Positions 22,606-32,059 are shown, numbered from the stretch's first letter. The stretch: DNA of 64,000 bases from Nitrosopumilus ureiphilus (GCF_013407185.1 NZ_CP026995.1:1900954-1964953), one strand, 5' to 3'. Notes: a model not told the origin generated them from the sequence alone. Translations and numbers: made by a program.

Positions 22606-24777
22606 TTAGGGATCTGGACAGCCATCAGTATCTCTGTCACCATCATAATCTTCAGGATCTTTAGGACATAGATCTTCATCATTAATAATACCATCAAGAT
22701 CATCATCATGGACAAATCTCTGTTGTTCAGGTGCAATATCAGGACAGCCGTCGCCATCTAGATATTTATTCCATGTTTCAGGTTGGTTTGGGCAAGAATC
22801 GATTGAATCTGGATATCCATCACGATCAGAATCTGCATATACAGGAACAGTTGATTCAGCTCCAGGTACATCAGGACAACCATCTTTATCTAGATAACCA
22901 TTAAAGTTTTCAGGCACATCAATACATGCATCCCATCTATCTTCTATTCCGTCACCGTCAGTGTCTGGGAATTGGTATTGTAGAGATGTAGAGTCTACAG
23001 TATCTGGACAGCCGTCATAATCTTGGAATTTGTTGTAAGTTTCAGGTTCTAGAGGACATTCATCTAAAACATTTAGAATTCCATCGCCGTCAGTATCAAT
23101 TTTAGATGCTTGTTTGTCTGGACAGCCATCGCTATCTTGGAATCCATTGTAAGTTTCAGGCTGAGTTGGACACAAGTCTAGATTATCAATAATGCCATCA
23201 CCATCAGTATCAAAAGCAAATTTGTTGTCTGCAACATAATCAGGGCAGCCGTCTGAATCTTGATATCTATTGTAAGTTTCTTTAGCAAGAGGGCATTGGT
23301 CTAAATCATCATAGATACCATCAAAGTCAGCATCACCAACTGTTTGAAAGTCAACGCTATCTGGACAACCATCTTCATCTTGGAATTTATTGTATCGTTC
23401 AGCTATTGTTGGACATTCATCTAAGTGATCTGCTATACCATCGTAATCAGCATCAAGCATATCGCCTGCAGTTGTTCCTTTAACATCAGGGCAGCCGTCC
23501 TTGTCCAGATAGCCATTAAAGTTTTCAGGCACATCAATACATGCATCCCATCTATCTTCTATTCCGTCACCGTCAGTGTCTGGGAATTGGTATTGTAGAG
23601 ATGTAGAGTCTACAGTATCCGGACAGCCGTCATAATCTTGGAATTTGTTGTAATTTTCAGGTTCTAGAGGACATTCATCTAAAACATTTAGAATTCCATC
23701 CATGTCAAAGTCAAGCTTAGAATCAAAAGTATCCGGACAGCCATCGCTATCTTGGAATCCATTGTAAGTTTCAGGCTGAGTTGGACACAAGTCTAGATTA
23801 TCAATAATGCCATCACCATCAGTATCAAAAGCAAATTTGTTGTCTGCAACATAATCAGGGCAGCCGTCTGAATCTTGATATCTATTGTAAGTTTCAGGAC
23901 TGTAAGGACATGAATCATTTTGATCTGGAATGCCATCACCATCAATGTCACCAGTTATCATAATTTGTAAGGTATCTGGACAGCCGTCGCTATCTTGGAA
24001 TTTGTTGTAATTTTCACGATCTAACGGACATTCATCCTTATCATCTGGAATGCCATCATAATCAGCATCAGGTGCTTCTAGAGAAGTAATACCAGGTACA
24101 TCAGGACAACCGTCCTTGTCCAGATAACCATTAAAGTTTTCAGGCACATCAATACATGCATCCCATCTATCTTCTATTCCGTCACCGTCAGTGTCTGGGA
24201 ATTGGTATTGTAGAGATGTAGAGTCTACAGTATCTGGACAGCCGTCATAATCTTGGAATTTGTTGTAAGTTTCAGGTTCTAGAGGACATTCATCTAAAAC
24301 ATTTAGAATTCCATCGCCGTCAGTATCAATTTTAGATGCTTGTTTGTCTGGACAGCCGTCTTTATCATCAATTCCATTGAATGTTTCTGGCTGGTTTGGG
24401 CAGGAATCCATATAATCTGGATAACCGTCATTATCAGTATCAGCTATCACTTTACCAGTTTCAGGAGTTAAATCAGGGCAACCGTCCTCATCCTGGAATT
24501 TGTTGTAAGTCTCTTTTACAGTAGGACATTTATCAATATGATCTTCAATTCCATCAAAGTCAGCATCATACCAGGGAACAAAATCAGCTGGACAGCCGTC
24601 TATGTTGTTACCATATTGTGGATCATAATCCTCTTTAAGATTAGGACATTGATCTATATTATTGGGGACTCCATCTCCATCAGTATCAATTCCTTCAGCT
24701 GCATAAACACCACTAGGAAACATGCCAATGGTTGAAGTAAGTAAAATCAAAAATCCTACAAGAAATTGTTTATTCAT
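22606..24777 (-). CDS. Secreted thrombospondin type 3 repeat protein (copy 2)
   Basis: 723 residues: signal peptide (MNKQFLVGFLILLTSTIGMFPSGVYA) plus TSP3-type calcium-binding repeats to the end. It has the same length and repeat order as copy 1, but is more homogenised inside. A block reading from GDGILNVLDECPLEPE to NFNGYLDKDGCPDV occurs three times almost unchanged, also at the DNA level. Acidic, cysteine-regular and anchorless. It lies 88 bases from copy 1 and 10 bases from copy 3 on the same strand, so the three may be co-transcribed from copy 3. Confidence 0.9.
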   Translation of the reverse strand: MNKQFLVGFLILLTSTIGMFPSGVYAAEGIDTDGDGVPNNIDQCPNLKEDYDPQYGNNIDGCPADFVPWYDADFDGIEDHIDKCPTVKETYNKFQDEDGCPDLTPETGKVIADTDNDGYPDYMDSCPNQPETFNGIDDKDGCPDKQASKIDTDGDGILNVLDECPLEPETYNKFQDYDGCPDTVDSTSLQYQFPDTDGDGIEDRWDACIDVPENFNGYLDKDGCPDVPGITSLEAPDADYDGIPDDKDECPLDRENYNKFQDSDGCPDTLQIMITGDIDGDGIPDQNDSCPYSPETYNRYQDSDGCPDYVADNKFAFDTDGDGIIDNLDLCPTQPETYNGFQDSDGCPDTFDSKLDFDMDGILNVLDECPLEPENYNKFQDYDGCPDTVDSTSLQYQFPDTDGDGIEDRWDACIDVPENFNGYLDKDGCPDVKGTTAGDMLDADYDGIADHLDECPTIAERYNKFQDEDGCPDSVDFQTVGDADFDGIYDDLDQCPLAKETYNRYQDSDGCPDYVADNKFAFDTDGDGIIDNLDLCPTQPETYNGFQDSDGCPDKQASKIDTDGDGILNVLDECPLEPETYNKFQDYDGCPDTVDSTSLQYQFPDTDGDGIEDRWDACIDVPENFNGYLDKDGCPDVPGAESTVPVYADSDRDGYPDSIDSCPNQPETWNKYLDGDGCPDIAPEQQRFVHDDDLDGIINDEDLCPKDPEDYDGDRDTDGCPDP
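22898..23127. repeat. Intragenic direct repeat, copy A
   Basis: This 230-base block inside TSP3 copy 2 reads identically at 24128-24357 (copy C). The first roughly 190 bases also recur at 23514-23700 (copy B) with few changes. Identity including silent sites points to recent duplication or gene conversion. Confidence 0.85.
23514..23700. repeat. Intragenic direct repeat, copy B
   Basis: This is the shorter copy of the block at 22898-23127. After the ATTCCATC of the calcium loop it diverges. It has a few single-base differences, including one that changes Thr to Asn in the PETYN/PENYN turn. Confidence 0.8.
24128..24357. repeat. Intragenic direct repeat, copy C
   Basis: Base-for-base the same as 22898-23127 as far as I can read. 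Flanking sequences differ, so the exchange boundaries can be seen. Confidence 0.85.
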
Positions 24778-24787
24778 TCTTTAGCAC

Positions 24788-27223
24788 CTATGGGTCAGGG
24801 CATCCGTCAGAATCAGCATCACCATCATAATCTTCAGGTTCAAGAGGACAGAAATCATTTTCATTGATTATACCATCTAAATCAGAATCATGTTTGTACC
24901 TTGATTGTTCCGGTAAAATATCTGGGCAACCATCACTATCTAGATACTTGTTCCAAGTTTCTTTTTGGTTAGGACATAAATCATTATCATCATATATTCC
25001 ATCTCCGTCACTATCGACCCTTAGATTTCCAGTTGGTAATGTATCAGGACAACCGTCATAATCAACATAATTATTCCAAACTTCATTTTGTTTTGGACAT
25101 AAATCCATTACATCAGGAACACCATCACCATCAGTATCAGGTTGTATGTCATCAACATCTGGGCAACCATCCTCATCTTGGAATCCATTATAATTTTCAG
25201 CAACTAGTGGACAATCATCTTTAACATCATTGATGCCATCGTTATCAGTATCAATTACAAATGATTTTTTCACAGTATCAGGGCATCCATCATCATCTTG
25301 GAATTTGTTGTAAGTTTCTTTAGCAGTTGGACATGCATCAATTGCATCTGGAATGCCATCTAGATCACGATCATTCTTTCCAATATAATCATCAGGACAA
25401 CCGTCTCTATCGAGAATTCCATTATAGGTTTCTGGTTGGTTTGGACAATGATCATTGTAATCATTAATTCCATCTTTATCAGTATCTGGAATTCCTTTGT
25501 TATCTGCAACAGAATCAGGACAACCGTCCTCATCTTGGAATTTATTGTAAGTTTCTGGTGCTAATGGACATTGATCTTTTGAATCAATGATTCCATCATA
25601 ATCTGAATCTAAGCTTGTAATATAATCAGGGTAATCAGGGCAACCGTCCTCATCTTGGAATCCGTTATATCGTTCTCTATCAAGTGGGCATTGGTCTACT
25701 GAATCTAAAATACCATCAAAGTCAGAATCAGATTCTGCCGGATTATCAGGACAACCGTCATGATCTTGATATCTATTCCAAGTTTCTGAGGATGTAGGAC
25801 ATTTGTCTAAATCATCTCTAATTCCATCACCATCTGAATCTAATACTGCAACATCAGGACAACCGTCTAAATCTTGATAACCATTAACAGTTTCAGGTTG
25901 TAGAGGACATTTATCAGTCAAATCAGAAATTCCATCTCTATCAAAGTCAAATGATGATAATGAAGAAACACTATCAGGACAACCATCATCGTCTTGATAG
26001 GCATTATAAGTTTCTTTAGCGGTTGGACATTTATCTAAACCGTCTGGAACTCCGTCTCTATCTCTATCTTGTGTAGATAGTGTATCAGGACAACCGTCTC
26101 TATCAAATATACCATTGAAAGTTTCTGGTTGATTAGGGCAAAGATCTACATAATCATTTATGCCATCACCGTCAGTGTCTGGCATTCCTTTATCAACACT
26201 AACAAAGTCAGGACAGCCGTCATTGTCTTGGAATCTATTGTAAGTTTCTTTTACTTGTGGACATTGATCAATACTATTTGGAATTCCATCAAGATCTGAA
26301 TCAACATCACTTGAATAAGGAGGAATATCGGGACAACCGTCTTCATCTTGGAATCCGTTGTATCGTTCTGGTTCTAATGGACAGACATCATTAACATCTT
26401 TAATTCTATCACCATCTGCATCATTTAATGTACCATCAAATGATGGAGCTGAATCTGGACAACCATCATAATCAGCAAATCGGTTAAAAGTTTCTGGTTG
26501 ATTTGGACAAATATCAAATTGATCTGCAATTCCATCTCCATCTTTATCACTAAATGAAGTATCTAGTAAAACATCGGGACAACCGTCTGTATCCCTATAA
26601 CCATTGTACACTTCAGGTTCTTTTGGACATAAATCAACTTTATCTTGTAAACCATCGTTATCAGTATCAATAAAAGTAAAATCATTAACAGAATCAGGAC
26701 AACCGTCCTCATCTTGGAATCTATTGTAAGTCTCAGCACTTAGTGGGCATTTATCTAAATTATCTGGAACTCCATCTCTATCTCTATCACCTGCACCAAA
26801 ATCATCAGGACATCCATCAGTATCTAAAATACCATTGAAAGTTTCTGGTTGATTTGGACATTTATCTACCAAGTCAGTAAAACCATCACCATCAGAATCA
26901 GGTAATCCACCAGGTCCACCACTTGGTGATAAATCAGGACAACCATCCTCATCTTGGAATTTGTTGTATCGTTCTTTAAGAGTTGGGCATTGATCAAGAT
27001 GATCTTCTATTCCATCAAAGTCTTCATCATACCATGGAACAAAATTAGACGGACATCCATCTATTACACCTTCATAATCTTCTCGTAAATTCGGACAAGC
27101 GTCAATTGAATCATCAACTCCATCTTTATCCAAGTCATCATCAGCAAAAGCTGGGCTGAGAGGCATGCTAGTTAATGTAGTTACAAACAACAATAGGAAT
27201 GGTAAAATATGTATTTTTTTCAA
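24788..27223 (-). CDS. Secreted thrombospondin type 3 repeat protein (copy 3, longest)
   Basis: 811 residues: a signal peptide (MKKIHILPFLLLFVTTLTSMPLSPAFA) and TSP3-type repeats throughout. The same DxDxDG / CP / YNxFQDxDGCPD units are present but with more sequence variety than copy 2. This suggests that copy 3 is the older form or escapes conversion. A short Gly-Pro-rich break (SPSGGPGGLPDSD, about residue 104-116) interrupts the array. The final segment (SRYKHDSDLDGIINENDFCPLEPEDYDGDADSDGCPDP) is shared by all three proteins and may be a terminal cap. It is the upstream-most gene of the tandem set. Confidence 0.9.
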   Translation of the reverse strand: MKKIHILPFLLLFVTTLTSMPLSPAFADDDLDKDGVDDSIDACPNLREDYEGVIDGCPSNFVPWYDEDFDGIEDHLDQCPTLKERYNKFQDEDGCPDLSPSGGPGGLPDSDGDGFTDLVDKCPNQPETFNGILDTDGCPDDFGAGDRDRDGVPDNLDKCPLSAETYNRFQDEDGCPDSVNDFTFIDTDNDGLQDKVDLCPKEPEVYNGYRDTDGCPDVLLDTSFSDKDGDGIADQFDICPNQPETFNRFADYDGCPDSAPSFDGTLNDADGDRIKDVNDVCPLEPERYNGFQDEDGCPDIPPYSSDVDSDLDGIPNSIDQCPQVKETYNRFQDNDGCPDFVSVDKGMPDTDGDGINDYVDLCPNQPETFNGIFDRDGCPDTLSTQDRDRDGVPDGLDKCPTAKETYNAYQDDDGCPDSVSSLSSFDFDRDGISDLTDKCPLQPETVNGYQDLDGCPDVAVLDSDGDGIRDDLDKCPTSSETWNRYQDHDGCPDNPAESDSDFDGILDSVDQCPLDRERYNGFQDEDGCPDYPDYITSLDSDYDGIIDSKDQCPLAPETYNKFQDEDGCPDSVADNKGIPDTDKDGINDYNDHCPNQPETYNGILDRDGCPDDYIGKNDRDLDGIPDAIDACPTAKETYNKFQDDDGCPDTVKKSFVIDTDNDGINDVKDDCPLVAENYNGFQDEDGCPDVDDIQPDTDGDGVPDVMDLCPKQNEVWNNYVDYDGCPDTLPTGNLRVDSDGDGIYDDNDLCPNQKETWNKYLDSDGCPDILPEQSRYKHDSDLDGIINENDFCPLEPEDYDGDADSDGCPDP

Positions 27224-27360
27224 TGCCTAAAATTACCCAGAGGATCCAGTAATTAAACCTCACTCTGAAATTGGCTCAGATTTTTAATTATTTTGGAAAT
27301 ATTTTCCATCTTGGAGAAAAACTCGATCAATTTAAGTAAACCAGAACAAGATTTGAAACC

Positions 27361-28389
27361 ATGAGTTGCTCAGGTGAGATAGTCAAAGAAGATGATCGAT
27401 TAATACAGATCAAGCCTGCAATATCTGAGCAATTAAAAAAAGCAAAATACGGTGTTGCTGATCACTCAACAGTAGAACTATGTCATTGGACAAAAAAATC
27501 ATTCAAACATGAAGGGAGTTGTTACAAACACAAGTTTTATGGAATTTCAACTCACAGATGCATGGAGTTTTCTCCAGCTGGCATGCATTGTGAGAATCGC
27601 TGCGTATATTGTTGGAGACCAATGGAATTTTATGATTCAATGAAGATGGAGCCAGAACAGGTTGCAGAACCAAAAGAAATTCTAACAAAGTTAATGGCTG
27701 AAAGAAAAAAACTGATCAACGGATATTATGGAGATTCTAGAAATGATAAACAAAGATTGGATGAATCATTGTTACCAAGTCATTATGCAATTTCATTGTC
27801 TGGTGAGCCAACAATGTATCCAAAACTACCAGAACTAATCAAATATCTAAATTCACTAGAGGAAACAAAATCAATTTTCCTTGTAACAAATGGACAAGAG
27901 CCAGACATGATTCAAAAATTACAAGACAAAGATGCATTACCAACTCAGTTGTATTTGTCAACAAATGCTGCAGACTATGAATCATTTATGAGAATAAACA
28001 AGCCAAAATACGATGATTCATGGGAGAGGTGGAATAGAACTCTAGACATGTTAAAGGATTTAAACACAAGAACAGTACTAAGAGTCACATTAATCAGAAA
28101 TTATAACGATCAAAAAGAAGTAATTCCAGCATTTGCAGAAATGTTTAGAAAAGCAAGTCCACACTTTATTGAAATAAAATCATACATGCACATTGGACGT
28201 TCTACAAATAGATTAGAGCATGCAAATATGTTAGAAATGGAAGAAGTAAAAAAATTTAGTGAAGAAATTGCAAAACAAAGCAAGATATTTTCAGTGATGG
28301 ATGAAAGTATAGTTTCAAGAATTTCAATTTTACAAAATAATGAGCGATGTATTGATCGTTTTATTCCTACTTATGCAAATACCAATTAG
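27361..28389 (+). CDS. taw1: tRNA 4-demethylwyosine synthase (TYW1/Taw1)
   Basis: 342 residues of a radical SAM enzyme. The cluster motif is CENRCVYCW (Cys-x3-Cys-x2-Cys), preceded by the TYW1-type segment HRCMEFSPAGMH. SLSGEPTMYPKLPELI follows, and extra cysteines near the N-terminus (SCSGE, CHWTKKSF, GSCYKHKFYG) could hold the second iron-sulfur cluster. It builds the tricyclic base of wyosine at G37 of tRNA-Phe using pyruvate. Length fits archaeal Taw1, which lacks the flavodoxin domain of the eukaryotic enzyme. It overlaps the convergent XTPase gene by 23 bases. Confidence 0.95.
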   Translation: MSCSGEIVKEDDRLIQIKPAISEQLKKAKYGVADHSTVELCHWTKKSFKHEGSCYKHKFYGISTHRCMEFSPAGMHCENRCVYCWRPMEFYDSMKMEPEQVAEPKEILTKLMAERKKLINGYYGDSRNDKQRLDESLLPSHYAISLSGEPTMYPKLPELIKYLNSLEETKSIFLVTNGQEPDMIQKLQDKDALPTQLYLSTNAADYESFMRINKPKYDDSWERWNRTLDMLKDLNTRTVLRVTLIRNYNDQKEVIPAFAEMFRKASPHFIEIKSYMHIGRSTNRLEHANMLEMEEVKKFSEEIAKQSKIFSVMDESIVSRISILQNNERCIDRFIPTYANTN

Positions 28390-28915
28390 AAAATTTTTTC
28401 AATGCTTTGTATCTGTGAGATAATTTATTTTTCTCATTCATTTCAGCAAACGTCTTCCTTGAATTTTTTGGAACAAAGATTGGATCATATCCCCATCCTT
28501 TTCCTTTTTGCGATTTTGATATTATTCCATCTAGTTTTGCATCAAAGGATTGCAGAATTGTTTTATCACAATAAGTAATGATCGAGACAAACTTTGCTTG
28601 CCTATTATTTCTTAAGAGATTAAGAATTCCATCATTACCAATTGTTTTGAAAACATATGACGAATAAGGTCCAGGAAAACCCCCTAGTGATTTAATGAAT
28701 AATCCATCATCTTCAATGATTACAGGTTTTTTAAATTTAAAAAATGCATCTTTTGCTTTTCTTAATGCCACATCATCAAGTGAATTTGATTGAATCTCTT
28801 CTAAATCTGATTTTAAAAAACCAAGTTTGATCCCAAAAGTTTCTAGAATGTTTTTTGCTTCTAGGTATTTGTGATCATTTGAAGATACAAAGTATAGATC
28901 AAACGACTTCGGCAT
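28367..28915 (-). CDS. XTP/dITP pyrophosphatase (HAM1/RdgB family)
   Basis: 182 residues: LYFVSSNDHKYLEAKNIL is the N-terminal substrate-binding motif (S/T-x-N-x-x-K). It is followed by EDDGLFIKSLGGFPGPYSSYV with the catalytic Asp, KGKGWGYDPIFVP, and a C-terminal SHRYKAL motif. It hydrolyses non-canonical purine nucleoside triphosphates to keep them out of DNA and RNA. The ATG at 28915 is preferred over one six codons upstream, as it starts at the domain; either way it overlaps the end of bud32, implying co-transcription. Confidence 0.94.
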   Translation of the reverse strand: MPKSFDLYFVSSNDHKYLEAKNILETFGIKLGFLKSDLEEIQSNSLDDVALRKAKDAFFKFKKPVIIEDDGLFIKSLGGFPGPYSSYVFKTIGNDGILNLLRNNRQAKFVSIITYCDKTILQSFDAKLDGIISKSQKGKGWGYDPIFVPKNSRKTFAEMNEKNKLSHRYKALKKFSNWYLHK

Positions 28916-29519
28916 ATCTACCACGACTTTCAATCTCTGAAACTAGTTTAGTGATTTTTGTATAATAGAAAGTTCCAACTACAGATTTGTAACCCAGTAG
29001 AAAATTTTTCCAAGCAAATTGCATTATTTTAGCGTGAGCGCTGTTAAGAATTTCTTTGATTAGCCTCAAATCAACTGCATGATCTTCAGGTTTCATTGTA
29101 TTTTGAGACAATCCAAAATCAATGACATAGACCATATTTTTGAATAGAATAAAGTTCGAAGTCGTTAAATCACCATGCATAATTCCATTTTTATGCAGCA
29201 TTCCAACTAATTTTCCAATTTCTTTTGACAATTTAATAATTTTGGATTCAGATAAATCACGAACCGGTGTTCCAGGAATTTCTTGCATTACAATAGATGA
29301 TTTTTCTAAATTTACAAAATAAACTAGAGGTGTCGGTATTCCAAATGTTCTAGCATGAGATATCATTTGAGATTCTTTAATTGTTCTTTGTTTACGTATT
29401 TTTGAGTCAAGTGAAGAATTGCGATAATTTTTTACTTTTCGAATTTTAAGAATTGCTTTAGAGTTTTGCCATTTAGTTTGATAAATGTCAGCTTCTGCAC
29501 CTTTTTTGATTAATTTCAT
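28899..29519 (-). CDS. bud32: KEOPS kinase/ATPase subunit Bud32
   Basis: 206 residues of a minimal RIO/piD261-type kinase: KKGAEADIY (nucleotide loop), AILKIRKVKNYR (catalytic Lys), MHGDLTTSNFIL (HGD catalytic loop) and VIDFGLS (metal-binding DFG). The C-terminal tail ends with RGRYAEVV, the basic tail conserved in Bud32. It is an ATPase of the KEOPS complex for t6A synthesis in tRNA. It is separate from, not fused to, Kae1, which lies one gene upstream on the same strand. Confidence 0.95.
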   Translation of the reverse strand: MKLIKKGAEADIYQTKWQNSKAILKIRKVKNYRNSSLDSKIRKQRTIKESQMISHARTFGIPTPLVYFVNLEKSSIVMQEIPGTPVRDLSESKIIKLSKEIGKLVGMLHKNGIMHGDLTTSNFILFKNMVYVIDFGLSQNTMKPEDHAVDLRLIKEILNSAHAKIMQFAWKNFLLGYKSVVGTFYYTKITKLVSEIESRGRYAEVV

Positions 29520-29556
29520 TAACGTTATATCCAGAGGAATTCAATAAAAATTAATC

Positions 29557-29868
29557 ATGGAAAAAGGAGAAAATAGAATAAAACAAGAGGATTGTAGTGA
29601 AGATAATTTAGGAGCAGGAATTTTAACATTAACAAATAAAAGATTAGCATTTGATAAAACTAATGCAAGAATAATGGATTTTTCAAAACATTTTGGAGAA
29701 ACTGTAATGGATGTTAAATTAGATGATGTCACAAAAGTTTGGAAAGAGGGATTACTAATGAAAAAAGTATGTTTTACTGCAAAAACAAATGATGGCGAAC
29801 AAACTTTCAAGTTTGGAGTTTTTAACACAAAGGATTGGACTAAAACCATTGAAAAACAGATTAGTTGA
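29557..29868 (+). CDS. Small PH/GRAM-like domain protein
   Basis: 103 residues: GAGILTLTNKRLAFDK, a short helix and then VKLDDVTKVWKEGLLMKKVCFTAKTNDGEQTFKFGVFNTKDWTKTIEKQI. This is the strand pattern of GRAM or bacterial PH-like domains. An antisense frame of similar length exists, but this one has the better protein-like pattern and an ATG. It lies between bud32 and kae1 on the opposite strand. Function unknown. Confidence 0.7.
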   Translation: MEKGENRIKQEDCSEDNLGAGILTLTNKRLAFDKTNARIMDFSKHFGETVMDVKLDDVTKVWKEGLLMKKVCFTAKTNDGEQTFKFGVFNTKDWTKTIEKQIS

Positions 29869-29877
29869 AAACGAAAA

Positions 29878-30861
29878 TCAATAATTAACTTTGACTGTAT
29901 CTAATCTCCAAGATTGTGTTACAAAAGTATCTTTAAGAGAAGAACCAGATTTAACCTGAGATTCTAAAAGTCCAGTCCAACATATTTGACTTCCACAATC
30001 ACCTGCATAACGTAACGGAACTACAAAAAACTTGCAATTGTGACGTTTACAAACATCTTGAAGCATTTCAGACAATCTTTTGTTGGCTGCAACACCACCC
30101 ACTATCATTAATTCTCTTTTCTGTGTAAATGACAATGCACGTTCTACTGTTTCACTGATCATTGCAAAAGCAGTTTCCTGAATAGAGTAACATGCATCGA
30201 CTTTGCTTTTTTTTGCAACAGTTTTTGTTGCAGATAATAAACCTGAAAACGAAACATCATTTCCTTTTACAGAATATGGCAATGTAACATAGTTTGACGA
30301 CGTAGATGCCAACTCTTCAATATTTTTTCCACATGGAGAAGCAAATCCCATAGATCTTCCAAATTGATCAAGCAGTTGACCTAGTGTAATATCCAAAGTT
30401 TCACCGAAAACTCTCCATTGTTTGTTTAGAAATGCCAAAAGCATTGTATGTCCTCCAGATACCAAAAGTACCAGAGGATTTGATGCACCAGTAAGCAATT
30501 TTCCTAATTCAATGTGTCCAATTGCATGATTTACAGGATATATTGGAATTTTATAAAAAGAAGACAAAGATCTTGCAACAACTGCACCTACACGCAAGCA
30601 GGGACCTAACCCAGGTCCTGCAGCATAAGAAATAACATCTAAATCTTTGATGGATGTTTTTGCTTCTTTAAGACATTCTGATAGTACTGAAGAACTGTAT
30701 TCTATATGATGACGCGATGCCTCACGTGGATGAATTCCTTCCCCATCAGCAGGGCGGTAAATTTTTCTAACATCTGAGAGAATTTTCCCATTTTTCCCTT
30801 TTTTTTCAATTATTGCACAGGAAAATGTATGAGCCGTGCTTTCAATACCCAAACCCAACAT
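29878..30861 (-). CDS. kae1: tRNA N6-threonylcarbamoyltransferase Kae1
   Basis: 327 residues: LGLGIESTAHTFSCAII at the N-terminus, HHIEYSS-type region REASRHHIEYSS, NHAIGHIELG (metal-binding histidines), LVSGGHTMLL, GGVAANKRLSEML and AGDCGSQICWTGL. It transfers the threonylcarbamoyl group to A37 of tRNA within KEOPS. The ATG at 30861 lies one base beyond the stop of the GTPase gene; a GTG three codons earlier would overlap it. Pcc1 is at 6.8 kb and Bud32 next door, so three KEOPS subunits are in this window; Cgi121 was not seen. Confidence 0.96.
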   Translation of the reverse strand: MLGLGIESTAHTFSCAIIEKKGKNGKILSDVRKIYRPADGEGIHPREASRHHIEYSSSVLSECLKEAKTSIKDLDVISYAAGPGLGPCLRVGAVVARSLSSFYKIPIYPVNHAIGHIELGKLLTGASNPLVLLVSGGHTMLLAFLNKQWRVFGETLDITLGQLLDQFGRSMGFASPCGKNIEELASTSSNYVTLPYSVKGNDVSFSGLLSATKTVAKKSKVDACYSIQETAFAMISETVERALSFTQKRELMIVGGVAANKRLSEMLQDVCKRHNCKFFVVPLRYAGDCGSQICWTGLLESQVKSGSSLKDTFVTQSWRLDTVKVNY

Positions 30862-30862
30862 A

Positions 30863-32059
30863 TTATCCACGACTTAATGTAGATACAATTTTGATGACGT
30901 CGCCATTTTTTAGTTTTTGATCACCACTAATTCTTTGCTTAGTTTTACAATCAATTGCATGTAGAAACCCCTTTGCAATATCTGCATGAATTAAACTTGC
31001 CAAATCTTTTGCAGTGGAATCCAGAGGAAGTAATTTGGTATCAGGTAAAACCGCACCATCTTTGTTAGTTAGCTTGGTTTCGTCTTCAACTGGATATACG
31101 ACGATGAATTTTAATAAATCAAAAACTGCAGTATTTAGAATTTTTTGAATTCCTGTTGATGGAATTTTAGAAAAGATAGACTTTACTAAATCAAGTGCTT
31201 TTCGTTGTGGAGGCAGAATTTCTTTTCCATCAACAATCGTAAAACTTGTATCACCAGAAGAATAATTTACAATTCCAGCTTTTGATGCTTTTCGTAATAA
31301 TAATTCAGTTTCTGCACTACAAGGAATTACACAATCAGATATTTTATCAAGGATGCCAAGATCAGGACACAGATCTGCTTTATTTGCAGCAATTATCATG
31401 GGTTTTGTATTTTTTCTTAACTCTTTGACAAAGGTTTGGATATCAGAGTCTTGCCATTCCTTTGGATTTCTAGTCATAAGTCCTAGTTTTTGTAATACCT
31501 CTTGTACTTGAAAATCTTTAATCCCCAATCCAGTAAATCGTTTTGCAATACCGTCAGTAAGTTTTGCTCTTTTTTGATCTATTTCACGGACAATCTTATC
31601 CCATTCTCTTTTGAGAATCTCTGCAAACCATTGATCAAACTCATCTTGAACAAATGCTACATCTTCTAAAGGATCATGAGTTCCAACTGGAACTGGTTGT
31701 CCTTGAATATCAGTAGTTCCTGCAACGTCAACTACATGAATCAAAACCTCAGCTTGTCTTGCATCATCAAGAAACTGATTTCCCAATCCTTTTCCTTCAT
31801 GAGCTCCTGGAACTAGTCCTGCAACATCAATGAGTTTTACAGGAATAAGACGAATTCCATTAACACAAAACTCATTTTCGTGTTTTATTCCAAAGTGTTT
31901 ACATGCACAATCTGCTTTAACATATGCCACACCAACATTTGGTTCAATAGTGGTAAAAGGGAAATTACCTGATGCTACAGGAGTTTCAGTTGCAGCAGAG
32001 AAAAATGTTGATTTTCCAACATTTGCTTTACCTAGTAAACCAATTTGCAATATTGTCAA
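30863..32059 (-). CDS. YchF/Obg-related GTP-binding protein with TGS domain
   Basis: 398 residues of the archaeal YchF-like family. The P-loop is GLLGKANVGKST, switch regions lie near FPFTTIEPNVGVAYV, the G3 motif is DVAGLVPGAHEGKGLGNQFLDD and G4 is AANKADL. A C-terminal TGS domain is visible (LDSTAKDLASLIHADIAKGFLHAID). The family is ribosome-associated and used in translation quality control. It is upstream of kae1 with one base between; the pair looks co-transcribed. Confidence 0.94.
   Translation of the reverse strand: MTILQIGLLGKANVGKSTFFSAATETPVASGNFPFTTIEPNVGVAYVKADCACKHFGIKHENEFCVNGIRLIPVKLIDVAGLVPGAHEGKGLGNQFLDDARQAEVLIHVVDVAGTTDIQGQPVPVGTHDPLEDVAFVQDEFDQWFAEILKREWDKIVREIDQKRAKLTDGIAKRFTGLGIKDFQVQEVLQKLGLMTRNPKEWQDSDIQTFVKELRKNTKPMIIAANKADLCPDLGILDKISDCVIPCSAETELLLRKASKAGIVNYSSGDTSFTIVDGKEILPPQRKALDLVKSIFSKIPSTGIQKILNTAVFDLLKFIVVYPVEDETKLTNKDGAVLPDTKLLPLDSTAKDLASLIHADIAKGFLHAIDCKTKQRISGDQKLKNGDVIKIVSTLSRG

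Noticed and set aside
20346-24777. Repetitive DNA considered as a CRISPR array
   Set aside because: The periodicity is in frame, encodes calcium loops and has variable unit lengths without unique spacers.
24538-25224. Plus-strand open frames across the TSP3 genes
   Set aside because: They arise because the repeated Asp codons read as open frames in the opposite strand; His/Gln-rich nonsense.
29541-29849. Minus-strand 102-codon frame opposite the PH-like gene
   Set aside because: Phe/Ser/Val-rich with no recognisable pattern, while the plus strand has an ATG and GRAM/PH-like strands.
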